Part shown: piece by piece, positions 7,683-15,283 of the stretch | Position numbering within the stretch: the stretch's first letter is position 1 | Layout of the letters: the number at the start of each line of letters is the position of its first letter | Translations under genes and position numbers: made by a program | From: JASLMY01 sp965226475 | GTDB taxonomy: Bacteria > Pseudomonadota > Alphaproteobacteria > GCA-2731375 | Reading direction: 5' to 3' | Assembly (NCBI GenBank): GCA_965226475.1 | Contig: CBDDDJ010000004.1 | Location: 1,240,001 to 1,304,000, forward strand | Length of the DNA stretch: 64,000 bases | The notes under the pieces: generated by a model | What the model saw: only the letters and a program-made list of their open reading frames with translations | Database searches by the model: none | What the model was told of the DNA's origin: nothing

Positions 7683-8443
7683 TGCTCCTCGATTCCGTCG
7701 TAGATCGAGCGCCGCCGCCACCACAGCGCCTCGCCCGCCAGGAACGCCCGGGCCAGATCGTTCTCCGGCCCGGCGAAGAAACGCGCCGCCGGCGCCCTCT
7801 CCTTGATCCGCCCGCGATGCAGGAAGATCACCTCGTCGGCCAGGCGGCGCACAAGGTTCAGGTCGTGGCAGGTCATGATCACCTTGATGCCGCCGGCCGC
7901 CGCCTGGTTGATCAGGTCCTCGACCAGATGGCCGGCGGCGGGATCGAGGTTGGCGGTCGGCTCGTCCAGGAACAGCACGCGGGGGCGCAGCACCAGGGCG
8001 CGGGCAAGCGCCAGGCGCTGCTGCTCGCCGAAGGAGAGCGCGCGGGCCGGCGCCTCGGCGAGGCGAGCGAGCCCGGTGCGGTTCAGGATCTCCTCGATTC
8101 TGCGCTCGCGATCCGCCCGCCCCACGCCGCGCGCGCGAAGCGCGAAGGCGAGGTTGGCCCGGGCCGAGCGGCGCAGCAGGGTCGGGCGCTGGAAGACCAT
8201 CGCCTGGGCCAGCGGCGCCGCCGGGGCATCGGCGCCCCGCCAGCGCACCGCGCCCGTCTTGGGCCGAATCAGGCCGTGGCAGAGCTTCAACAACAAGCTC
8301 TTGCCGGCCCCGTTGGGGCCGATCACCAGGGTCTTCGCGGGTGCTGCTTCCAGCCGGCAGTCGAGATCCTTCAGCACCCGCTTGCCGCCCCGCGTCAGCG
8401 AAACGCCGGTCAGCTCCAACGGCAGGATGTCGCCGCCGCTCAT
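7679..8443 (-). CDS. tupC: Tungstate ABC transporter ATP-binding protein
   Basis: A 254-aa ABC ATPase: Walker A GPNGAGKS near residue 34, signature LSFGEQQRLALARAL and Walker B RVLFLDEPTANLD, then the H-loop segment VIMTCHDL. LSFGEQ in place of LSGGQ is common in this transporter group. The ATG overlaps the tupB stop by 4 bases, and its own stop overlaps the tupA start. The order tupB-tupC-tupA differs from the more usual A-B-C order. The substrate call rests on TupB and TupA. Confidence 0.88.
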   Translation of the reverse strand: MSGGDILPLELTGVSLTRGGKRVLKDLDCRLEAAPAKTLVIGPNGAGKSLLLKLCHGLIRPKTGAVRWRGADAPAAPLAQAMVFQRPTLLRRSARANLAFALRARGVGRADRERRIEEILNRTGLARLAEAPARALSFGEQQRLALARALVLRPRVLFLDEPTANLDPAAGHLVEDLINQAAAGGIKVIMTCHDLNLVRRLADEVIFLHRGRIKERAPAARFFAGPENDLARAFLAGEALWWRRRSIYDGIEEQ

Positions 8444-9147
8444 CCGCTCCGCCTCGCTTCCGCCACGTCCTTGGCGCCGTAGGCCGCGACGTTGATTGCC
8501 AGCGACAGCCCGATCAGCACCATGCCGAGAGCCAGCGCCAGCGAGAGATTTCCCTTGGAGACCTCCAGCGCGATCGCCGTGGTCATTACCCGGGTCACGT
8601 GGTCGATGTTGCCGCCGACGATCATTACCGCGCCCACTTCGGCGATCGCCCGCCCGAAACCGGCCAGCAGCGCCGTCACCAGGGCGAAGCGGGCATCCCA
8701 CAGCAGCGCCAGCAGCGCCGTCGACGGCGGCACCGCGAGGGAGCGGAAGGTCTCGCGATACTCCTCCCACAGGCTCTCGATCACCTGGCGGGCGAGCGAA
8801 GCGACGATCGGCACCACCAGCACCACCTGGGCGACGATCATCGCCCAGGGCGTGAACAGCAGGCCGAAGACGCCCAAGGGCCCGGCGCGGGAGAACAGCA
8901 GATAGACCACCAGGCCCACCACCACCGGCGGCAGCCCCATCATCACGTTCAGCGAGACGATCGCCACCTTGCGGCCGGGAAAGCGCTGCAGCGCCAGGGC
9001 GGCGCCCAAGGGCAGGCCGATCAGCGCCGCGATCAGCACCGCCGACAAGCTCACTTCCAGCGACAGCCAGACGATCTCCCACAGCCGCGCGTCCATCTCG
9101 ATCAGGAGCGTCAGGGCCGCGTGGAAGGCTTGCCGGATCTCGTCCAT
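8440..9147 (-). CDS. tupB: Tungstate ABC transporter permease
   Basis: A 235-aa inner-membrane permease with about five hydrophobic segments (for example VSLSAVLIAALIGLPLG and PVVVGLVVYLLF). The EAA-type loop for ATPase contact is around GFGRAIAEVGAVMIVGGNI, which closely fits TupB proteins. It is the first gene of the tupBCA operon. Tungstate is used by W-dependent formate dehydrogenases and aldehyde oxidoreductases; remains of formate-dehydrogenase accessory genes lie directly upstream. Confidence 0.88.
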   Translation of the reverse strand: MDEIRQAFHAALTLLIEMDARLWEIVWLSLEVSLSAVLIAALIGLPLGAALALQRFPGRKVAIVSLNVMMGLPPVVVGLVVYLLFSRAGPLGVFGLLFTPWAMIVAQVVLVVPIVASLARQVIESLWEEYRETFRSLAVPPSTALLALLWDARFALVTALLAGFGRAIAEVGAVMIVGGNIDHVTRVMTTAIALEVSKGNLSLALALGMVLIGLSLAINVAAYGAKDVAEARRSG

Positions 9148-9163
9148 CTATAGGTCGCCGGCT

Positions 9164-9592
9164 TCAGCCCTCGTCGTCGTCATCGTCGAAGCGTCCGGCG
9201 ATGTAATCGTCGGTGGCGCGCGGCACCGGACGGGGGGCGGCGCGGAAGGGATCCTCGGCGCTTTCGCTCAAGTCGATGAACCGGCAGTCGGCGCGCATGC
9301 GCAGCCGGTTGAGCGCGGCTTCGTCCTGGAACATGGCGTGCCCGCCCAGTTTTTCGACCGGCTCGGGCGCCGAGCCATTGAGCGACTCCAGCACCAGGAC
9401 CACGCCGTCGCCCCGCATCGCCACCGTCGATGGTCCTGGGATGTCGAGCATGGCCTCGGCCAGCAAGGCGGCGATCTTCGGCCCCACCCTGGCGCCGGCC
9501 TTGGACCAGCCGGCCTTCTCTCGGATATTGGCGAAGCGGAGCGCCGCGCCGCCCTCGCAATCGCAGGCGAAGAGCTTCAACTCATCGGACAT
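9164..9592 (-). CDS. Shortened 4Fe-4S accessory protein (probable remnant)
   Basis: The 142-aa product starts MSDELKLFACDCEG, then goes straight to LRFANIREKAGWSKAGARVG and GPKIAALLAEAMLDIP. From memory of the family, these two pieces are the beginning and middle of a 4Fe-4S protein of roughly 600 residues or more that lies divergent from DUF3305/DUF3306 genes beside formate dehydrogenases. Here the ~70-100 residues between them and the C-terminal ferredoxin region are missing. The acidic tail (FDDDDDEG) is not part of the family pattern. It is probably a deletion derivative; a short functional protein is not excluded. Confidence 0.5.
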   Translation of the reverse strand: MSDELKLFACDCEGGAALRFANIREKAGWSKAGARVGPKIAALLAEAMLDIPGPSTVAMRGDGVVLVLESLNGSAPEPVEKLGGHAMFQDEAALNRLRMRADCRFIDLSESAEDPFRAAPRPVPRATDDYIAGRFDDDDDEG

Positions 9593-9684
9593 CCAGCCGG
9601 CCTCGATTCCCGCCCCCCTGGGCGAGGGGCATATTGCTGTGATGCTTTCGCTGGATGCAAGGTTCACGGGAGACGAGGGAAGCG

Positions 9685-10470
9685 ATGACCGCCGATGCCC
9701 GGATGACGCTGGCCCTGGTGGTCGAGCGCCGCGATGTCGACAGTCCCTGGCAGGACCATGCCTGGCGGCCGCTCGCGGTGGTGCCGGGGGGAGTCGAGCT
9801 TGCGCCATGGCGGGAATTGCGCCGGGGCGAGGGCTGGGCCCAGTTCCACGCCGGCAACATGACGCTGGAACTCCACAAGGGCTAAACCGAGGGCTACGTC
9901 GAGAACCTGTCGCGGCGCGAGCAGCTGGTTTTCGTCGTACCGCGACCGGGCGAGGACGAGGATGCGCCCGAGGTCGAGCCGACGGAAACCGTCGACGCGG
10001 AAGCCGCGCCCCCCGAGCTGCCCGACGTCGAGAGCCTCGATCGCGATTCCGACTACCGGGGCTTCCTCGCGGCCGGCGTGCCGGAGGCGGTGACGCGCGC
10101 GGCGCTCCGCAAGCTCTGGTTGAGCGATCCGGTGTTCGCCAACCTCGACGGGCTGAACGACTACGACGAGGACTTCAACGTCGTCGACACCCTGCTTTCC
10201 GCGCTGGAATCCGCCAAGAAAGCCCTGCCGGAAGGGACCGGTGGCGAGGCGGCGGAGGAAGATGAGGCCGTGGCCGAGGTCGCCGAAGTGGACCGGGGCG
10301 ACGAGGAATCCGCCGAAGACGTCGAGACGGCGGGCGAGGTGGAATCCGATACCACCCGAGGCGCTCGAATTTTCACGAAAAAGGTGGTGACCAAGCCGCG
10401 TTCGCGGGCCCGTACTTTTCGCATAATGATGACGAGTGGGGGACACCCCCACGGCAGGGCAATCGGGTGA
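9685..10470 (+). pseudogene. DUF3305-DUF3306 fusion with internal stop
   Basis: The frame reads MTLALVVERRDVDSPWQ and AWRPLAVVPGGVELAPWREL, a DUF3305 start, up to LELHKG followed by TAA at 9883-9885. The same frame then continues TEGYVENLSRREQLVFVV and, after an acidic linker, LPDVESLDRDSDYRGFLAAG and FANLDGLNDYDEDF, which is DUF3306. GAA to TAA would explain the stop (KGETEGY). These domains are normally two adjacent genes; here the DUF3305 end and DUF3306 start are missing, so a deletion appears to have fused them. Both families are linked to formate dehydrogenase maturation loci. The 3' end adjoins IS remains. Confidence 0.75.
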
Positions 10471-10542
10471 GTTCGAGGATGACAGCTGGAGAAATCTTTG
10501 AATCTCTATTGGTCCAACTGATTCCCGAGGAGGATCACGGAG

Positions 10543-10677
10543 ATGTCGAGCGGTGCGATGAAGGCGGCGGAGGACTTCGACCAAGTTGTTGATTTTCTGG
10601 AGAGTTTCGAAGAGCTAGAGGACCCGCGCCAGCACGCCAAAGTGCTTTATCCGCTGGACGAGGTGCTGCTGCTCTGA
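10543..10677 (+). mobile_element. ISAs1-family transposase 5' fragment
   Basis: A 44-codon frame with a GAGGAGG site. FLESFEELEDPRQHAKVLYP LDEVLLL is the N-terminal DDE_Tnp_1-associated domain of ISAs1 transposases, which normally continue for about 330 more residues. The frame stops just after LDEVLLL, and the convergent ligase gene ends 11 bases later, so only the left end of the element survives. The flanking sequence from about 10454 may be the left IS end. Confidence 0.75.
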
Positions 10678-10687
10678 TGGCGGTGCC

Positions 10688-12121
10688 TCACAGGCGGCCA
10701 GCGCCCGGCACCTCGGAGTGGATGTCGCGGAACTTGCCGCTGGCATCGCGTGGTATGTCGTCGACGTAGGCGAGCGGCAGGTCGAAGGCATGGCCGAGAC
10801 TTCGGTTGATCGACGTCCTCAGCCCCGATAGTTCCGCCTCGCTCAGCGTTCGCGTGACGACCAGCTTCATCTCGATGACGTCGAGCGACGTCTGAACGAG
10901 CTGGTATTGCCGTATCGGCGCGAGCGCGGCGAACTCGCCATAAAGGTCGGGGAAGACCCGCTCGCCGGTCGGCCGGACGATGAAATTTCGCGTCTTGCCA
11001 TAGATTTGCCGGAGCACGGGAAGCCCCCGGCCGCAGGGGCACGGACCGCCGAGCAGGACGATATTGCCGACATCGGCGCGAATGAACGGGGTCGCGAAGT
11101 TGTTGAGCGAGGTGATCACCGCGCGTCCGGTCTCGCCCGGCCGGCGGGGGGCGTCATGGTCGTCGAGGACCTCGAGCAGAACATTCTCGGCCTGGACGTG
11201 CATGTTCGTCGTCGTCGGACACTGATGCGCGATCGTGCCGAACTCCTCGGCGCTGTAGTTGTCGTGGACCGGCACGCCCCAGACCGCTTCGCAGCGCTGG
11301 CGGATCCAGGGATCGAGCGTCTCGCCGTAGGTGCGGACCTCGCGAAGTCTTCGAGGACGAATACCGGTCTCCTCGCCGCGCTGGAGGAGGCCGAAAAGGA
11401 CATGGGGATGGCATTGCAGATAGTCCGGGTCCTCCGCCATGAGTTCATCGAAGAGTTCATCGACGGGCCGGCGCATGTCGATGAGCTTTCCCGGTCCGGT
11501 TCGGGCGACGGGCGCCCAACGGTTGACGACGCCGACCGGAGAGGCCGGCCGGGGCGGCCTCAGGGAGATGTTTTTTCCGCCGAGATCGCGCGCGTGCCAT
11601 AGGTGTCCGCGCATCGTCAGCGCGGACAGCATCAGACTGGTCATGGCCGTGGTCATGAATTCGATCGGCCGGCCGCTGGAACCGGAGGTCTTGGACGGGT
11701 GCGGCGTTCCGTGGATCGGCGGCAACGATCGACACCGGAGGTCCTCGCCGGCCGACTGGATCTCCCGGCGCGGCAACAAGGGAATCTGGCGAAACCGCTC
11801 CAGCGTCAGCCCGCCCGGCGGCAGGCCGGCGAAGGGCCGCAAGCGTTCGCGGTAGAACGGCACGGTGCGGGCCGCATGGTCCACGAGTTCCTGTATCTGG
11901 CGAAGCTGATGGGCCAGCAGTTTTTCGGGCGACCACCACTGGCTTTCCTCCAGTTGAAACTGCAGGGCGAGGGCATGGGCATCGGGAGAATTTTGTATGA
12001 TGGGCCAGGCCAGCCCCTGGGTCTCGGCGGACGTTATCGCGGCGCCGGCGCGTTTGGCGGTCGCTCGCGCGGTGACGCGAGGGGTCGCGGATGACCTGAC
12101 GCGACGCGATTTGGCGGCCAT
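10688..12121 (-). CDS. PaaK/CapK-like AMP-forming ligase
   Basis: A 477-aa member of the phenylacetate-CoA ligase/CapK group of adenylate-forming enzymes. Seen: the P-loop KTSGSSGRPIEF near residue 145, DNYSAEEFGTIAHQC, PFIRADVGNIVLLGG and the CPCGRGL zinc-like motif, with a C-terminal domain ending DASGKFRDI. CapK relatives occur in polysaccharide clusters, which fits the upstream glycan operon 113 bases away in the same direction; a degradative CoA ligase is the alternative. The first ~35 residues are Arg/Ala-rich and may be dispensable. The substrate is unknown. Confidence 0.78.
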   Translation of the reverse strand: MAAKSRRVRSSATPRVTARATAKRAGAAITSAETQGLAWPIIQNSPDAHALALQFQLEESQWWSPEKLLAHQLRQIQELVDHAARTVPFYRERLRPFAGLPPGGLTLERFRQIPLLPRREIQSAGEDLRCRSLPPIHGTPHPSKTSGSSGRPIEFMTTAMTSLMLSALTMRGHLWHARDLGGKNISLRPPRPASPVGVVNRWAPVARTGPGKLIDMRRPVDELFDELMAEDPDYLQCHPHVLFGLLQRGEETGIRPRRLREVRTYGETLDPWIRQRCEAVWGVPVHDNYSAEEFGTIAHQCPTTTNMHVQAENVLLEVLDDHDAPRRPGETGRAVITSLNNFATPFIRADVGNIVLLGGPCPCGRGLPVLRQIYGKTRNFIVRPTGERVFPDLYGEFAALAPIRQYQLVQTSLDVIEMKLVVTRTLSEAELSGLRTSINRSLGHAFDLPLAYVDDIPRDASGKFRDIHSEVPGAGRL

Positions 12122-12234
12122 CGCTCGAACCTCATCCCATCACGCGTGTTTCATGCGCCTTGTCGTGGGGCGGCAGCCTACGTCAACGACGAACCATCCG
12201 AAAGCCAGGGTCTCGCAGTTTGCGCGACCATCGC

Positions 12235-12615
12235 TCAGGTCCGGAAGACCAGGAACTTCATGCCGAGGAAGTTGAGGGTGGCGGAGAGGCCGGTGGCCAC
12301 CAGGAAAGCGGCGCCGAGAGATACCCGGCCCCCGCCGAGCGCCCAGATGATGGCGGCGTTGGCGCCGACGTTTATGGCGAGCGTCGAGAGGTAGAGCAGG
12401 GCGAAGACGGCCATGCGGGCCAGGCCGCCCTCGGCCGAGAAGGTCCAGTGCCGGTTGGCGAGGTAGCCGAAGATAGTGCCGGTGACGAAGCCGATGCCCT
12501 TGGCCGGATCGATCGCCAGCCCCAGGGCGAGGCAGAGGCTATAGCTCGCCAGGTCGATTCCGACGGTGGTCGTGCCGACGACGAGGAACCGCCGGGCCTG
12601 GCGCGCCGTGCTCAC
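12235..12615 (-). CDS. GtrA-family membrane protein
   Basis: A 126-aa protein with four hydrophobic helices and the GtrA pattern: FLVVGTTTVGIDLASYSLCL at the start, GYLANRHWTF in the middle and ATGLSATLNFLGMKFLVF at the end. GtrA proteins are proposed to flip or help transfer polyprenyl-linked sugars at the inner membrane. The GTG start overlaps the stop of the nucleotidyltransferase gene by 4 bases (GTGA). It is the last gene of the overlapping four-gene operon. Confidence 0.85.
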   Translation of the reverse strand: MSTARQARRFLVVGTTTVGIDLASYSLCLALGLAIDPAKGIGFVTGTIFGYLANRHWTFSAEGGLARMAVFALLYLSTLAINVGANAAIIWALGGGRVSLGAAFLVATGLSATLNFLGMKFLVFRT

Positions 12616-14258
12616 GGGCGGGCCCCGGGCCGGGCGGGCGCCAGGGCGGCGTAACGACGGTCGAGCCCTCGAACCGCGTCCGGCGCCACCATGGAATCGG
12701 CTTCCAGGCGGTAGGGGTGGCTCGGCCATTTGTGGAAACAGGACTGCCAGTATTCGAAGGTCGCCAGTTCCTCGGGCGTGCCCCAACAGAGATAGTGGTC
12801 GATCTCGAAGACGCGCGCGTCGAGGCCCAGGGCGACGGCGTCCTCGATGCAGGTATCGACATAGAACTCGCCGTTGACCGTGGCGCCGCGTTCGAACATG
12901 CGCTCGGCGGCGGCGCGGAAGTCGGCCGCCCGGCGGAAGGAGAAGCTGCCGGTGACGATGGCGTCGCGCGTGGGGTCGGAAAGCGGCTGCTTGACCGAAA
13001 CGCCGAGCGCCCGGTCGCCGTCGGTCGCGACCCAGCCATACATCTCCGGCCGGCGGCGGGCCGGCGGGTGGCCGCGCGCGACCCAGACCACGAGATCGAT
13101 CGCGGAATCGTCGAGCAGGGCCTGAAGCGCCGCCGCGTCGTAAAGCGCGCCCGTGTCGCAGGCACCGATGGTGAGCGGCTCCTCCGCCTCGACGTCGTCG
13201 AGCGCCAGAATGCAGGTCCGGGCCTGGCCGTCTGTCGGCCCGTCCAGGGTGACGACGCGAATCCCCGCCAACTCGGCCACGACTCGTTCCCGCCCCTCGA
13301 GGTCCCGGCGCAATATGACGACGGTCCGCCCGGCCGCCGGCAGGGAGGCCAGCGCGCGTGCCGCCATGGCGGCGCCGGAGACCGGGATCAGCGGCTTCGG
13401 CAGCTCGAAACCGGCGTCGGAGAAGCGGCTGCCGCGGCCCGCCATCGGCAGCATCACCGCGCCCGCGTGGTGGGGTCGGAGTGCCGAGTCCGGGGCGGCG
13501 AGGCGGCGGAAGGCGGCCGACCAGGCGCGGTATTCCGCCAGGTCCCCGGGCGTGCCCCATTGCATGAAATGCTGCAGCTCGTAGACCGCGATGGCCCGGC
13601 CATCGACCAGCAGGGGCTTGTAGGCGAGACTGGCGTAGTATTCGCCGTTGAGTTCGTGGCCCTCGCTCACCGTCCTCTCGAAGGCCTCGCGCATGAGGGC
13701 GCCGGTGGCGAAATAATAGGTGCCGCTGGAGGCGAACTCGGCCATCGGCGTCTCGGTATAGGGCTGCTTTTCCTGGATGTCCTCGATCCAGCCGTCCGTC
13801 TCGCGGACATAGGCGTAGCTGGTGGAACCAAGCATGTGGGGGTGGAAGCCCCGGTAGCAGGGGATGATTCCGTCGGCCCCCGTCTCGCGCGCGAAGCGGC
13901 GGAAATCGGCGAAATCCCAATAGCAGGCGAAGTCGCAATAGTTGACGATCACGGGCCGGTCGGGGTCGATCTCGTCGAGGGCCATCAGAACGGCGTGCAC
14001 CGGGCCCAGGCGGTGCGGCTCTATTCCCCGGATCCGCCCCCGGGGCGCGATGCGGCGCAGCGTCTCGGCCATCTGGAATTCCGGCGTCTCCAGATGCTCC
14101 CGATTACATACGAAGACGATGTCCTCGGCGCCGGGGAAGAGCTCGACCACATGTTCGATGATCGGTTTGCCGTCGACCTCGATCAGTGGCTTGGGCACGC
14201 CGTAGCCGGCGCGGCGAAACCGCTCCCCGAAGCCGGACATGGGAACGACGACCTGCAT
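12612..14258 (-). CDS. Tandem nucleotidyltransferase (two NTP-transferase domains)
   Basis: A 548-aa fusion of two sugar-nucleotidyltransferase domains. Domain 1 begins MQVVVPMSGFGERFRRAGYG with VPKPLIEVDGKP (residues 1 to about 265). Domain 2 begins VMLPMAGRGSRFSDAGFELP with PKPLIPVSG (about 275-510). Each has a G-x-G-xRF...PKP nucleotide loop. The halves are similar to each other (both contain NGEYYAS/NGEFYVD and HYLCWGTPEEL/HFMQWGTPGDL), suggesting internal duplication. The ATG overlaps the aldolase stop (TGATG). It probably activates a sugar or polyol phosphate for the surface glycan made with its neighbours; the substrate is not evident. Confidence 0.8.
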   Translation of the reverse strand: MQVVVPMSGFGERFRRAGYGVPKPLIEVDGKPIIEHVVELFPGAEDIVFVCNREHLETPEFQMAETLRRIAPRGRIRGIEPHRLGPVHAVLMALDEIDPDRPVIVNYCDFACYWDFADFRRFARETGADGIIPCYRGFHPHMLGSTSYAYVRETDGWIEDIQEKQPYTETPMAEFASSGTYYFATGALMREAFERTVSEGHELNGEYYASLAYKPLLVDGRAIAVYELQHFMQWGTPGDLAEYRAWSAAFRRLAAPDSALRPHHAGAVMLPMAGRGSRFSDAGFELPKPLIPVSGAAMAARALASLPAAGRTVVILRRDLEGRERVVAELAGIRVVTLDGPTDGQARTCILALDDVEAEEPLTIGACDTGALYDAAALQALLDDSAIDLVVWVARGHPPARRRPEMYGWVATDGDRALGVSVKQPLSDPTRDAIVTGSFSFRRAADFRAAAERMFERGATVNGEFYVDTCIEDAVALGLDARVFEIDHYLCWGTPEELATFEYWQSCFHKWPSHPYRLEADSMVAPDAVRGLDRRYAALAPARPGARP

Positions 14259-15283
14259 CAGGTGGCGCCCGGCCGGTCCAGGGCACGGCGGAAATGTTCC
14301 GCTTCCCACTCGACCAGCGCCCGGACATCCTCGGTTCCCAGCGCCGCCACCGACCATTCGGGCGCGATTCTGAGCGCGACCCGGGCTAGGCAGCGCAACA
14401 TTTCCTCCGCGCCCCGGGTGATCTCGTCGGCGACCGCCACGCCGGTCCCCGCGAACACCAGATAGGCCGGCCGCCGGCCCCAGGCGCGCTCGTGGCGGTC
14501 GATGGCCTCGCCCGCCTCCGCGCCCGCCTCGACGATCGGCGCGGCGCCATCCAGGAAGACGACGTGATCGGGATAGAGCGGCCCCCGCCGCGCGAGGGCC
14601 AGGGCGCTCGGATCGGTGGCGATGGCGTGCACCAGGGGATCGGCCGGCGCCCGCCAGCCTTCCAGGCTCGGAATCTCCCCGGCCGGCGATGGACGAGGCT
14701 CGATCGCCAGGCGCCGCTCGACCTCCGCGTTCAAGGCCCGGACTTCGGCGACGGTGTCGGCGGCGATCACCAGGCCGTGGTTTCGCAGCACCAGGACCCG
14801 CGCATCGGGGCGGGTCTCCAGCTCGCGGCGGACCGCGCGGGTCAGCGGCAGTCCCGGCCGCGCGTAGGGAACCCAGAGCCAGTCGAGACCGGCGAGGCGC
14901 GGGCCGGCCGCCTCGGCCCCGTCGGCGCGGCAGGCCCAGGCGATCGCGTTGACCGAATGGGTGTGCAGCACCACGGCCGGCCGCATCAGCGCATGAAGCG
15001 TGGTCTCGATCGAGGGCCGGAAACCCGCGCCGTCGTCATGGGTGCCCCGGGTCGGCTCCTCGGCGTCGGCGGCGATGTTGGCGGCGAGGCGGGCGAGGTC
15101 GACGGGGAGGAAGATGTCGCGCGTCTCCGCCTCCGCCAGCCAGGTGCCCGAGGCCTTGATCCAGAGGGCGCCATCCGCCTTCACGGAGCTGTTGCCGCCG
15201 CCGCCCTGCACCAGATCGACGTTGCCGCCCAGCTCGGCCGAAAGGCGGGCGAGATCGCCGAGCGCGGCGGGCCGGGCGCTCAT
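14258..15283 (-). CDS. Class II aldolase/adducin family protein
   Basis: A 341-aa cytosolic zinc aldolase-type protein. LVQGGGGNSSVKADGALWIK is the phosphate-binding front of the RhaD/aldolase-SDR group, and VVLHTHSVNAIAW supplies two of the zinc-binding His. It matches the aldolase part of the bifunctional aldolase/short-chain dehydrogenase proteins, but the dehydrogenase part is absent. Start and stop both overlap neighbours (ATGA upstream, TGATG downstream). In a glycan operon it probably makes or breaks an unusual sugar phosphate; the specific reaction is unknown. Confidence 0.82.
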   Translation of the reverse strand: MSARPAALGDLARLSAELGGNVDLVQGGGGNSSVKADGALWIKASGTWLAEAETRDIFLPVDLARLAANIAADAEEPTRGTHDDGAGFRPSIETTLHALMRPAVVLHTHSVNAIAWACRADGAEAAGPRLAGLDWLWVPYARPGLPLTRAVRRELETRPDARVLVLRNHGLVIAADTVAEVRALNAEVERRLAIEPRPSPAGEIPSLEGWRAPADPLVHAIATDPSALALARRGPLYPDHVVFLDGAAPIVEAGAEAGEAIDRHERAWGRRPAYLVFAGTGVAVADEITRGAEEMLRCLARVALRIAPEWSVAALGTEDVRALVEWEAEHFRRALDRPGAT

